Assembly: GCA_035326105.1 (NCBI GenBank)
Contig: DAOKYO010000001.1
Span: forward strand, 372,001 to 436,000
Origin: Bacilli bacterium
Lineage (GTDB): Bacteria; Bacillota_I; Bacilli_A; RFN20; CAG-826
Direction: 5' to 3'
DNA: 64,000 nt
Position numbers and translations under genes: made by a program. The notes under the pieces are model-generated. The model worked only from the letters and a program-made list of their open reading frames with translations, searched no databases and was not told the DNA's origin. Within the stretch, counting starts at the first letter, position 1. Each line of letters begins with the position of its first letter. This document shows positions 9,432 to 18,041 of the stretch, one piece after another.

Positions 9432-10223
9432 ATGAGCTGTGTAACGGATGTGGCCGAGATTTTAGATTTGCTGTACAAACATGGTTGGGATGAGCGTAAT
9501 GGTGGTAATTTATCCTACCTGCTTACGGAAGAGGAAGTGCATAATATCGTTAAAGAAGAAGTGATATCCCGAACTTTTTACTATAATTTCGATCTTACTC
9601 CTTTAATTGGCAAGTATCTTATCATTACGGGAACGGGAAAATACTTTAAGAATTGTCTTAAAGATCCGAGTAATAATCTGGGAATTGTAAAAGTCACAGA
9701 TGCCCATACATTATCCCTGCTCTGGGGGTATGATGATGGCGGGAGACCAACCTCGGAAGCCCCGACACATTTAAAATGTCATATCGAACGACTAAAAGTT
9801 GACTCTCAACACCGGATAGTCATCCATTGTCATCCAACCAATGTCATTTGCATGACTCATGTTCATGACTTGGATTCCGCGCATTGGACGAGGGATCTAT
9901 GGAAGATGCAAACGGAGTCAATAGTTGTTTTTCCCGAAGGCATTGCTGTTTTACCTTGGATTTTATGCGGGGGTGAAGAAATTGGCGAGGCAACTGCATA
10001 TAAAATGAAAGAGTATCGTTCAGTCGTTTGGGCTCAGCATGGACTTTTCTGCACCGGCAGATCAATTGATGAAGCTTTTGGACTGGTTGAAACAATTGAA
10101 AAAGCAGCGGAGATTTATATTAAAATAGGTGATAAGAAGATTTATCAGACCATTAGCGATGAGAATCTTCGTCTTTTAGCCCAAGCCTTCAATATTGACT
10201 ATCGTAAGGGAATAATCGACTAA
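9432..10223 (+). CDS. rhaD: Rhamnulose-1-phosphate aldolase
   Basis: This 263-aa class II (zinc) aldolase has the N-terminal WDERNGGNLSYLL segment, the glycine-rich phosphate-binding ITGTGKYF, the zinc-ligand segment IHCHPTNVICMTHV and the later WAQHGLFCTG, all in the order expected for RhaD. It splits rhamnulose-1-phosphate into dihydroxyacetone phosphate and L-lactaldehyde. Length is close to the usual about 275 aa. It is the last catabolic gene; the sugar-transport ATPase follows after 27 bp with a good RBS (AAAGGAGC), which suggests they share a transcript. Confidence 0.95.
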   Translation: MSCVTDVAEILDLLYKHGWDERNGGNLSYLLTEEEVHNIVKEEVISRTFYYNFDLTPLIGKYLIITGTGKYFKNCLKDPSNNLGIVKVTDAHTLSLLWGYDDGGRPTSEAPTHLKCHIERLKVDSQHRIVIHCHPTNVICMTHVHDLDSAHWTRDLWKMQTESIVVFPEGIAVLPWILCGGEEIGEATAYKMKEYRSVVWAQHGLFCTGRSIDEAFGLVETIEKAAEIYIKIGDKKIYQTISDENLRLLAQAFNIDYRKGIID

Positions 10224-10250
10224 CAGAAAATAACAAAGGAGCTTTGACCT

Positions 10251-11978
10251 ATGAGTAAGAGTGAAGAAATAAGAATTGATAAGCAAAGAAACCGTCAGTT
10301 GCTTAAAGAGAAAAAACTTAAAGACAAGCAATTATTAGCACAGCGAACACGGATCTACAATCAACTTATCGCCTATCAAAAAATAAATAAAAAGAAGGTA
10401 AAGCATGCTCCGGCAGGAACTTATATCAGCCTTCAACATATCAATAAAATTTATGACAATAAAGTTCAAGCGGTCTATGATTTCTCTTTAGACATTAAAA
10501 AGAAAGAATTTATTGTTTTCGTTGGTCCTTCTGGCTGCGGCAAATCGACCACTTTGCGGATGATCGCGGGATTAGAAGATATAACTTCAGGCGATCTTTT
10601 TATTGATAAAACTTACGCTAACGACCTGCACCCTAAAGATCGGGATATTGCCATGGTTTTCCAAAGCTACGCTTTATATCCCCATATGTCAGTTGCCGGC
10701 AATATGTCTTTTGGACTGAGAATCCGTCGTGTTCCAACACTCAAAGTAAATGAGAAAGGCGAGCCAATTCTAGGAATTAATCATCGGGCAATCAAACTAC
10801 TTACTAATCAACTTCGCGATTTAGAAAAGTATCTTCCTACGGTTGCTGAAGAAGAGAAGAAACTTATTCAAGGCGATATTGATAATTTAAAAGAAAAAAT
10901 TGAGTATTTAAAGGTTACTCCAGTCGAAATTTATGAAAAACGGCATCTTCCGCGAGATGTGATACGAAAACGGACACTAGCGGCCGCCCATATTTTGCAA
11001 ATTGAAGATTACTTAGACCGCAAACCAAAAGCCTTATCGGGTGGGCAACGTCAAAGAGTGGCCTTAGGCCGAGCAATCGTTAAAAATGCAAAGGTATTTT
11101 TAATGGATGAACCCTTATCTAACCTTGATGCCAAACTTCGCGTGGCGATGCGAAGTGAAATTATTCGTCTTCATAAGTCGCTCGATGCCACGACCATCTA
11201 TGTTACGCACGATCAAACGGAAGCGATGACAATGGCTACCCGCATCGTGGTAATGAATAAAGGTCATATTCAGCAGATTGGCACCCCAATAGAAATATAT
11301 AATCACCCCGCAAATATGTTTGTGGCAACTTTTATTGGCTCACCCTCAATGAATCTTTTAAAAGCCACCTATAACAATGGAGTTATCACTTTTGCTCAAG
11401 GCAAGAAAATCGAACTCACACCCGACTTCGACCAGGCATTTAAGAAATTTTACCAGGAAGAACTGGTAAGCCTAAAGAACCGGTTTAATCAATTTGATAA
11501 TGATTTTATTGAACGGAATAACTACATCAAGCAGATTGAGACAATTAAAGAAAAAATTTCCCTTGAACCGCAGCACCTCGAGAAACATACAAAGCAACTA
11601 AATCAATTGGAAAAAGAACTTAGATCGTGTGAAGAAGCTTCGCAGCAGAGGCAGTTCTTAATTAACGCTATCGACAAACTAAGCCAGATTAACACCAACA
11701 AGGATGTTGAAGTTATATTTGGAATTCGGCCGGAAGATATTTACCAATCGAATCGTGTTTTAACTGACGAAGCTATCTCACAAGAATTTGAGATGAGTGT
11801 GTCGGTGGCGGAACTTTTGGGGCACGAATATTACTGTCATAGTGACTTTGAAGATGGGGAAATTGTATCTAAGATTCACGCGCGGACAATTGTTGACAGC
11901 GGCGATATTTTAAAACTGGTATTCGATATCTCAAAAATACATTTGTTTGATGTCACTACCCAGAAACTGATAAAATAG
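10251..11978 (+). CDS. Sugar-transport ATPase (MsmK/UgpC type) with two coiled-coil insertions
   Basis: ATPase motifs are intact: Walker A GPSGCGKST (92-100), Q-loop VFQSYALYPHMS, signature LSGGQRQR (about 262), Walker B VFLMDEP and H-loop YVTHDQTEA. At 575 aa it is about 200 residues longer than usual MsmK/UgpC proteins (about 370). The excess is a basic 50-residue N-terminal extension, about 80 charged residues between the Q-loop region and the signature (about 160-240), and about 100 Lys/Glu/Gln-rich residues inside the C-terminal TOBE region (about 385-490); the last two look like helical hairpins. Neither sugar importer in the window has its own ATPase, so this one probably serves both. 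It follows the rha genes. Confidence 0.88.
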   Translation: MSKSEEIRIDKQRNRQLLKEKKLKDKQLLAQRTRIYNQLIAYQKINKKKVKHAPAGTYISLQHINKIYDNKVQAVYDFSLDIKKKEFIVFVGPSGCGKSTTLRMIAGLEDITSGDLFIDKTYANDLHPKDRDIAMVFQSYALYPHMSVAGNMSFGLRIRRVPTLKVNEKGEPILGINHRAIKLLTNQLRDLEKYLPTVAEEEKKLIQGDIDNLKEKIEYLKVTPVEIYEKRHLPRDVIRKRTLAAAHILQIEDYLDRKPKALSGGQRQRVALGRAIVKNAKVFLMDEPLSNLDAKLRVAMRSEIIRLHKSLDATTIYVTHDQTEAMTMATRIVVMNKGHIQQIGTPIEIYNHPANMFVATFIGSPSMNLLKATYNNGVITFAQGKKIELTPDFDQAFKKFYQEELVSLKNRFNQFDNDFIERNNYIKQIETIKEKISLEPQHLEKHTKQLNQLEKELRSCEEASQQRQFLINAIDKLSQINTNKDVEVIFGIRPEDIYQSNRVLTDEAISQEFEMSVSVAELLGHEYYCHSDFEDGEIVSKIHARTIVDSGDILKLVFDISKIHLFDVTTQKLIK

Positions 11979-11983
11979 TAACC

Positions 11984-13324
11984 ATGAGTAATGATAATTT
12001 ACGAGTTTATAAAAACGATCTTCCGGCAGCTAGTAACCGAAGAATAAAAGCTTTCCTACTTGATGCTTTTGTTTTAATGGCGGTCGCTTTTGGCTTGATT
12101 ATCACTTCGATGACCGCTTTATCCAATATGGACAGTTATCAATCCTATGCCGCAACGGTTAAGACTGAAATGTTAGCCTGTTATCAGATTGAAGAAGAAG
12201 CCAAAATATATCAATTTATTGGTGAAGGCGAGGATAAATATAGTAATCCTCGTTCATCAGAAGCGATATTTGAAGACTATTGTTTGATGCACATCCTCTA
12301 TACTTATTCGCTTGATGCCACGCCATTTACCAATTATGGCATTGAAATCGAAAATCCAAAGAGCCTTCCGCCCGCAAGTTATGAAACGGACACATTAGCC
12401 TATTTCTATGTTTATTATGCTGCCGACAACAATAGTTATAACGGTAAAGAAAACGATGTTGTCCCGATGGATGACAATACGCAGTTTTTCTTTTATAAAC
12501 AATTGAAAGATAATATGGTTCGTAATGATATCTGGGTATTTGATGAACAAAACTATACGCTTCCGCATTTAGACCCTTATTTCGCTATAGATTTATATAA
12601 ATACTTATTCGTGGACGATGCCTATCAGGCCGGATTAACGAATTATAACTATCTTGCAACCGGTTATTTAAATTTATGGAATAAACAAGTCGATGAATTA
12701 ATCGCTTCCTCTCGTTTTCAAGATCATTATCTTCTTTATAAAGAAAACTACGCCAAATGTGCCTTTCTTATGGATGGAGCAATCTCACTGTCTTATTTGG
12801 TGGCTTTTTTAGGCGTTTATATCTTACCGCAGTTTTTCCTTAAAGACGGCAAAACGTTAGGAAAAAAAGTGTTCTCAATCCGGGTCATTGACGATAAGGG
12901 ATATAAAGCGACACTTACTCAGCAATTAGGCAGAAATTCAGTTATATTTTTGTCAATGTTTGGAGTAATGATAATCCCCACATTTCTTGCCGGTGGACTA
13001 AATGCGGGTTGGCTATATCCCGTGTTTGAAATAACTGGAATTGGCTTCTCATTATTTTCTATAATGATTATCTTTTTGTTTTTGGAAATCGTTTCCCTAT
13101 TAGTAATGATAATTGGCAAAAAGAAAAAAGCCCTACATGATTTCATCACGGACACAATGTGTATTGATGAACGTTATCATCTTTCGCCGACGGAGAGCGA
13201 AGAGATATTAAAAGAGCAAGAAAGGAAAGAATTAAATGCTTTAAGAAATGAAAAATTGACGGGAGAACATTTTCTCGATTCTTCATCATTCAACAACACC
13301 GAGCGTAAAACGCACGACGATTAA
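11984..13324 (+). CDS. RDD-family membrane protein with large extracytoplasmic loop
   Basis: The 446-aa protein has an RDD-like N-terminal helix (RRIKAFLLDAFVLMAVAFGLIITSM), then about 200 mostly hydrophilic residues rich in Tyr and Asp, then three or four hydrophobic segments containing the RDD block FLKDGKTLGKKVFSIRVIDDKG. The C-terminus is charged and hydrophilic. Its ATG is 5 bp after the ATPase stop, so the two are probably co-translated. RDD proteins have no settled role. The link to the ATPase suggests a part in sugar transport or envelope homeostasis, which is inference. It ends 4 bp into the opposing AraC gene. Confidence 0.75.
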   Translation: MSNDNLRVYKNDLPAASNRRIKAFLLDAFVLMAVAFGLIITSMTALSNMDSYQSYAATVKTEMLACYQIEEEAKIYQFIGEGEDKYSNPRSSEAIFEDYCLMHILYTYSLDATPFTNYGIEIENPKSLPPASYETDTLAYFYVYYAADNNSYNGKENDVVPMDDNTQFFFYKQLKDNMVRNDIWVFDEQNYTLPHLDPYFAIDLYKYLFVDDAYQAGLTNYNYLATGYLNLWNKQVDELIASSRFQDHYLLYKENYAKCAFLMDGAISLSYLVAFLGVYILPQFFLKDGKTLGKKVFSIRVIDDKGYKATLTQQLGRNSVIFLSMFGVMIIPTFLAGGLNAGWLYPVFEITGIGFSLFSIMIIFLFLEIVSLLVMIIGKKKKALHDFITDTMCIDERYHLSPTESEEILKEQERKELNALRNEKLTGEHFLDSSSFNNTERKTHDD

Positions 13325-14178
13325 AGATCATATTTTGAGGGTGGAGTGCCAAAGTGGCGTTTAAATTCTCGCGAAAAATAAAACTGATTTTTGTATCCCA
13401 GCGCATAGGCAATTTGCGATATGCTAAAATTTTTCATTTTTAGCAATTCGACTGCGCGCCGCATCCGCAAGAGATTTATATATTTTGTTGGAGCAACTCC
13501 GGTGGTTTCTTTAAACATCCGCGTTAGATATGAAGGGTTAAAGTAAAATTGATCGGCTATTTTTTTGACGCTGAGTCCTGGCGAAGTAAAATTGCTGTTA
13601 ATACATTCAATTATTAATTTTACCTGCTCCTCTTTTTTGGATAACTGACGAACGGAGTCCATTCTTTGATGCTCGGAAATCACGAGCGAAAACAACTCAT
13701 AAATAAGTCCGCTGATGCGGAGCGTTTCCCCGTTTTGATTGGGACATATGGCTTCCTCATCAAACATCCGATTAATGATTCCGCGAATGGCATGCATATT
13801 ATTAATTTCGAGCATCATATTATGCTCTTTAAAGGAAGCGGCATAACACAGTTTTGTTACCATCTCACCATTCATCTCAATCCAAAAATAAGACCAGGGG
13901 TCATCGTGATCGGGATAATAAGATGCGACGCAGTTAGGCTCAATTAGAAAGCAGGTCTTTTCGCCAATTTCAATATTCTCCCCATTATTAAACGAAATAT
14001 AACCTTTACCGCTTAAAACAAAGTGAAGAACATAGCAACTTTTCTTTAAATTGATGGTTCCTTTGTTCTTTGAACACTTTTCAAAGCCAATAATGGAAGG
14101 ACTAAGATCAAGATTATAATCGTCAAAAATTATTCGATAATATAATGTATTATTTAGAGGGGAGTTCTTTTTGCTCAT
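13321..14178 (-). CDS. AraC-family regulator of the LplB-type sugar operon
   Basis: This 285-aa protein has an N-terminal AraC-type cupin (CYVLHFVLSGKGYISFNNGENIEIG) and the C-terminal DNA-binding domain (VKKIADQFYFNPSYLTRMFKE, then FSISQIAYALGYKNQFYFSREFKRHFGTPPSKY). It is divergent from the LplB-type permease gene, 264 bp away, and that gap contains a 9-bp inverted repeat and a cre-like site. It probably activates the downstream transporter and surface-enzyme genes in response to a sugar. Its tail overlaps the end of the RDD gene. Confidence 0.9.
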   Translation of the reverse strand: MSKKNSPLNNTLYYRIIFDDYNLDLSPSIIGFEKCSKNKGTINLKKSCYVLHFVLSGKGYISFNNGENIEIGEKTCFLIEPNCVASYYPDHDDPWSYFWIEMNGEMVTKLCYAASFKEHNMMLEINNMHAIRGIINRMFDEEAICPNQNGETLRISGLIYELFSLVISEHQRMDSVRQLSKKEEQVKLIIECINSNFTSPGLSVKKIADQFYFNPSYLTRMFKETTGVAPTKYINLLRMRRAVELLKMKNFSISQIAYALGYKNQFYFSREFKRHFGTPPSKYDL

Positions 14179-14224
14179 ATCCAGCCACCTTTTTCCCTCT
14201 AATCATAGCGCATAATCAAAAAAG

Positions 14225-14237
14225 TGTAAATTTTACA
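14225..14237. promoter_or_regulatory. Palindromic TGTAAA-T-TTTACA near AraC start
   Basis: A perfect 6-1-6 inverted repeat, 47 bp upstream of the AraC start codon. The position fits an autoregulatory site or promoter element, but in A/T-rich DNA a short palindrome may be chance. Confidence 0.3.
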
Positions 14238-14266
14238 AAATAATAAAAAATGGAAAAGATCAGCAG

Positions 14267-14308
14267 TATTGGCATAAAAGCAAATTTAGCCCCTTAAAAA
14301 TGCCAATA
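14267..14308. promoter_or_regulatory. 9-bp inverted repeat, candidate AraC operator
   Basis: TATTGGCAT (14267-14275) and ATGCCAATA (14300-14308) are perfect inverted copies separated by 24 bp. They lie between the AraC gene and the LplB-type operon it faces. Half-site length and spacing suit a dimeric regulator; alternatively the repeat forms a loose RNA hairpin. Confidence 0.5.
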
Positions 14309-14414
14309 ATTATATTTTTTAAAAGAAATATTTATTGTCAGTAAAGCCAATGTCAAAAAAGTATATATTTGATGTCGGTTTTATTCATGGAATAAACAAG
14401 TAGAAATGTTATAC

Positions 14415-14428
14415 TAAAAGCGCTTTCA
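14415..14428 (+). promoter_or_regulatory. cre-like catabolite repression site
   Basis: TAAAAGCGCTTTCA differs from the palindromic optimum TGAAAGCGCTTTCA at one base. It starts on the last base of a possible -10 element (TATACT, 14410-14415) and lies 15 bp before the permease start. CcpA bound here would block transcription of the importer when preferred sugars are present. Confidence 0.65.
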
Positions 14429-14442
14429 AAGGAAACAAAATC

Positions 14443-15417
14443 ATGGATGCAAATGCCCTAAACAATGAAATCAAAGAATTGATTAAAGCTCCAGCAAAAA
14501 GAAAATGGTATTCCAAAATGGGCCTGGGACTTTTTTTGATGACGATACCCACGGTTTTGTATATATTTATCTTTCATTACCTTCCCATCGGTGGATTGGT
14601 GATTGCCTTTAAAGATTATTCATCATTTAAGGGAATTTTTGATTCTCCCTGGACTTCAATGGGCGGATTTAAACATTTTTATACATTTATAACATCGCCT
14701 AATTTTTGGACGATAATAAAAAACACTTTGACTCTTTCCCTTGCATCTATCTTTTTTAATTCTCTTTGTCCGATTATTTTTGCCTTATTGCTAAACGAAG
14801 TTCGGGTAAAAAAGTATAAAAGAGTGGTCCAAACGTTGATGTACGCTCCCTATTTTATTTCTGTAAGTGTTCTTGTGGGCATGCTATTTGCCTTCTTTAA
14901 TTCCGACAGCGGCATCTTTACTCGCGTATTTGCTTTCTTTGGATTTAATGCCGCTAATTTGATGGAGAACCCAGATTATTTCTGCATGATTTATGTGGTC
15001 TCGGGCTTATGGCAGGGCTTGGGATGGTGGTCAATTGTCTATATAGGAACTTTATCTAATGTTGATCCTAACATTCATGATGCGGCGATTATTGATGGTG
15101 CCGGTCGAATAAGAAGAATCATCTACGTAAATTTACCAGCGATTATTCCTTTGGCAACAATCATGTTTATCATGTCGATTGGAAACATTTTAAGCGTCGG
15201 CTTTGAAAAAGTCTATTTGATGCAGCTTTCGACCAATCTCTCATCCTCAGAAATTATTGCTACCTATGTATATCGAGTATCTTTTCCAGAGTTTGGGGGG
15301 ATACCGCAGTTCTCCTATGCCACAGCCATAGGATTATTCAATTCGTTCGTAAATATTTTGATTTTAATTCTAGCGAACTTTGTATCGAAAAAAGTAAGTG
15401 ACAATTCACTTTGGTAG
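14443..15417 (+). CDS. LplB-type sugar ABC transporter permease
   Basis: The 324-aa membrane protein has the N-terminal text of LplB-like permeases (MTIPTVLYIFIFHYLPIGGLVIAFKDY) and the EAA-like loop IHDAAIIDGAGRIRRIIYVNLP near residue 212. This subgroup of CUT1 importers takes up complex plant-polysaccharide oligomers (rhamnogalacturonan in Bacillus) and lacks a dedicated ATPase. It is the first gene after the cre/AraC control region and is followed by its YtcP-type partner 8 bp later. Confidence 0.9.
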   Translation: MDANALNNEIKELIKAPAKRKWYSKMGLGLFLMTIPTVLYIFIFHYLPIGGLVIAFKDYSSFKGIFDSPWTSMGGFKHFYTFITSPNFWTIIKNTLTLSLASIFFNSLCPIIFALLLNEVRVKKYKRVVQTLMYAPYFISVSVLVGMLFAFFNSDSGIFTRVFAFFGFNAANLMENPDYFCMIYVVSGLWQGLGWWSIVYIGTLSNVDPNIHDAAIIDGAGRIRRIIYVNLPAIIPLATIMFIMSIGNILSVGFEKVYLMQLSTNLSSSEIIATYVYRVSFPEFGGIPQFSYATAIGLFNSFVNILILILANFVSKKVSDNSLW

Positions 15418-15425
15418 GATCAATT

Positions 15426-16295
15426 ATGGTAAAAAACAGTATGGGAAAAGAAAAAATATTCGATATTGCGATTATGGTGATTGTTGGCATAATTGCGATT
15501 ACTTTTCTTGTGCCTTTACTTAATGTTTTAGCAAGTTCCTTTTCTTCGGCCGATCGGGTTGTGGCGGGAGATGTAGGACTTTTCCCGGTGGAGTTTTCTT
15601 TAAACGGCTATAAGGAGATATTTAAGAATAATACGATTTGGACGGGATTTAAGAACTCCCTAATTTATACCGCGATTGGAACCGTTATTCAGGTGACTGC
15701 GCAGATGCTATGCGCTTATCCGTTATCACGGAAAGATTTTAAAGGAAGAAAATTTATCAACCTTTTCTTGGTGCTAACGATGTTCGTCAGTGGAGGAATG
15801 ATTCCTACCTACATCTTGGTTACTCAACTTAACCTATACAATACAATTTGGGCGATTATTTTACCGGGATGCATATCGGTCTTTAATATCATCGTCATTC
15901 GAACTTATATGGAAACATCAATTCCTATGGAGGTGCAAGAAGCGGCAATGATTGATGGCTGTGGTGATTTTTCAATTTTCTTTCGGATAGTTCTCCCCTT
16001 ATGTCGCCCGATTATTGCCGTGATGATTCTCTACGCAGTTGTCGGATATTGGAATTCATATTTTAACGCCATGATGTATGTGCAAGATCAATCGCTGTAT
16101 CCTCTACAAAATATTTTAAATAACATATTAATTTCAAATCAAAGTTCATTAGGCGGGGGCGTAACCGATATCAATACGGCGGAACAACTAAAGTATGTCA
16201 TCATCGTTGTTTCCTCACTTCCCTTATTAATCATCTATCCCTTCTTCCAGAAGTATTTTGAAAAAGGTGTCACCATCGGTGGCGTGAAAGGCTAA
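15426..16295 (+). CDS. YtcP-type sugar ABC transporter permease
   Basis: I use ATG 15426, preceded by AGGAT, rather than the in-frame TTG at 15411 that would overlap the upstream gene. The 289-aa protein has six hydrophobic segments, the EAA loop MEVQEAAMIDGCGDFSIFFRIVLPL near residue 180 and the C-terminal FQKYFEKGVTIGGVKG typical of YtcP proteins. It pairs with the preceding LplB-type permease and the binding protein that follows. Confidence 0.92.
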   Translation: MVKNSMGKEKIFDIAIMVIVGIIAITFLVPLLNVLASSFSSADRVVAGDVGLFPVEFSLNGYKEIFKNNTIWTGFKNSLIYTAIGTVIQVTAQMLCAYPLSRKDFKGRKFINLFLVLTMFVSGGMIPTYILVTQLNLYNTIWAIILPGCISVFNIIVIRTYMETSIPMEVQEAAMIDGCGDFSIFFRIVLPLCRPIIAVMILYAVVGYWNSYFNAMMYVQDQSLYPLQNILNNILISNQSSLGGGVTDINTAEQLKYVIIVVSSLPLLIIYPFFQKYFEKGVTIGGVKG

Positions 16296-16300
16296 ACACT

Positions 16301-18040
16301 ATGAAAAAAAGAGTTACTAAAGTTTTATCCAAGCTGGGAAGTCTAGCATTTATCTTATCTTTTCTTGCGGGCTGTGGCACAACTGCCACCTATAATGCTG
16401 AAAATTTCCTTTTAAATGGAACGGAGGATAATCCTTATCGTATCGTTAAAGATCCGGTGACAATTAAAATTTTCGCTCCTCATAGTGCAGGCAATCCGGA
16501 ATATAAGGATTTGACAATGTTCAAGTATCTTTCACAAATAACCGGCTTGAATTTCGAATTTACTACTCCTGATACCTCGGCTTATTCTAATCAACGAGCA
16601 AGTGTCTGGAAGAATAGCTCAGGACTACCGGATTTATTCTTATTTAACAATGCCGTTTCTGAGCAGGTTCAGTATCTAGAATTAGGCTACGATGCCTATG
16701 TACCTTTTAACGATGATAATTACCAATTTAAAACGGGCAGTGAGACAGTGGCAGTTGGAAATATTATCGACAATTACATGCCCAACTATAAGGCGGGATT
16801 AATCGATAATTTTGGTGTTGACAGTGAGAAGGAAGACGCGAAGAAGGTAGCTACACTATCGGATGGAAAAATGTATGCCACATTATCGGTTAGTGATGTA
16901 GCTCGCGATTTAACCTTTAAGATGTTTGTTAATCAAAAATGGATTGACAATATAAACAACAATTATGGTGGTTATAACGGACAATTATTACCGGCGGCCG
17001 ACCAAATAAAAACTGTGGAACAATACTTAAATGTGCTTCGGGCCTTTAAGAATTTAGACGCTAATGATAACGGCAAGACCGATGATGAAATTCCAGTCAC
17101 ATCCAAATCATTGGAATACTTACGAAATTTTGTTTTAGCTAGTTATGGATATGTTTCTCAAGGGGCGGAAATTGAAAATGATCAATCCCAATTTACTTAT
17201 GTCCCTTATACGGTGGCCTATCGAAAATACCTTCAGTTCATGAACACCTTATGGAGCGAGGGATTGCTTCATAACAGCACTTTTTCCATTACAACTGACA
17301 ATCAAATGGCTCAATACGGGACTCAAAACCGATTAGGCAGCTTTGTTTCTGCCGCGGCTTATTTAACCGTGGGCTATGATTACGAAAGTGACTACCAAAC
17401 TTTTGGACCATTAACATCAAGTTACTATACGGGAACACCGCTTCAATGGGGTTTTGGGTCTTTTAAAGCGGATGGTGCGTGCATCCCTCAAAAATCCCCC
17501 TATGTTCGTGAGGTGGCGCGGCTTTTGGATATTATGTATAGTCCATTAGGAGCTCAGCTCATTTCTTATGGAGTTGAAGGAGTGGACTGGACGTGGGATG
17601 ACACTAACCACACCTCTTGGACCTTTAATGTTCCTAATGATTGGACGGGAAACCAAGAGCAATATCGCGCGACGATAACCCCAAATGTTGGCAGTGCTTC
17701 GGCCTTATATTGGGCTAATGACTTTGTTGGCAAAATGAATGATCCAATTATTATGAAGTTAAATGAAATGTCGGAGATTTATCGTCCTTATTTAAAAAAT
17801 CCCGAACCAGGTGAAATAAAGCTCAACTCCAATGAATATTCGCAGATCACGACAATAAAAGCTTCGCTTGATCCTCAACTTAAATATTTAGAAGCAAGCT
17901 ATATTCGTGGCGATAACGGAAAAGATCCGTTTGATGATAACAGTTGGCAATCATTTGTTTCGGATTTAAAGGGGTTTGGTGCGGATAATCTTATCAAATG
18001 CTATAACGATGCTTTGACAAGATATAAACAAGAGGCCTGA
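16301..18040 (+). CDS. LipO-type sugar-binding lipoprotein
   Basis: The 579-aa precursor has a lipobox FLAGC (Cys near residue 25). It has the large size (over 500 aa) and the text of LipO/YtcQ-type binding proteins, including a calcium-site-like stretch FKNLDANDNGKTDDEIPVT, as seen in alginate- and rhamnogalacturonan-binding relatives. It is exported and anchored to capture an oligosaccharide for the LplB/YtcP permeases directly upstream (6-bp gap). The ligand is inferred to be a rhamnose-containing oligomer. Confidence 0.9.
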   Translation: MKKRVTKVLSKLGSLAFILSFLAGCGTTATYNAENFLLNGTEDNPYRIVKDPVTIKIFAPHSAGNPEYKDLTMFKYLSQITGLNFEFTTPDTSAYSNQRASVWKNSSGLPDLFLFNNAVSEQVQYLELGYDAYVPFNDDNYQFKTGSETVAVGNIIDNYMPNYKAGLIDNFGVDSEKEDAKKVATLSDGKMYATLSVSDVARDLTFKMFVNQKWIDNINNNYGGYNGQLLPAADQIKTVEQYLNVLRAFKNLDANDNGKTDDEIPVTSKSLEYLRNFVLASYGYVSQGAEIENDQSQFTYVPYTVAYRKYLQFMNTLWSEGLLHNSTFSITTDNQMAQYGTQNRLGSFVSAAAYLTVGYDYESDYQTFGPLTSSYYTGTPLQWGFGSFKADGACIPQKSPYVREVARLLDIMYSPLGAQLISYGVEGVDWTWDDTNHTSWTFNVPNDWTGNQEQYRATITPNVGSASALYWANDFVGKMNDPIIMKLNEMSEIYRPYLKNPEPGEIKLNSNEYSQITTIKASLDPQLKYLEASYIRGDNGKDPFDDNSWQSFVSDLKGFGADNLIKCYNDALTRYKQEA

Positions 18041-18041
18041 A

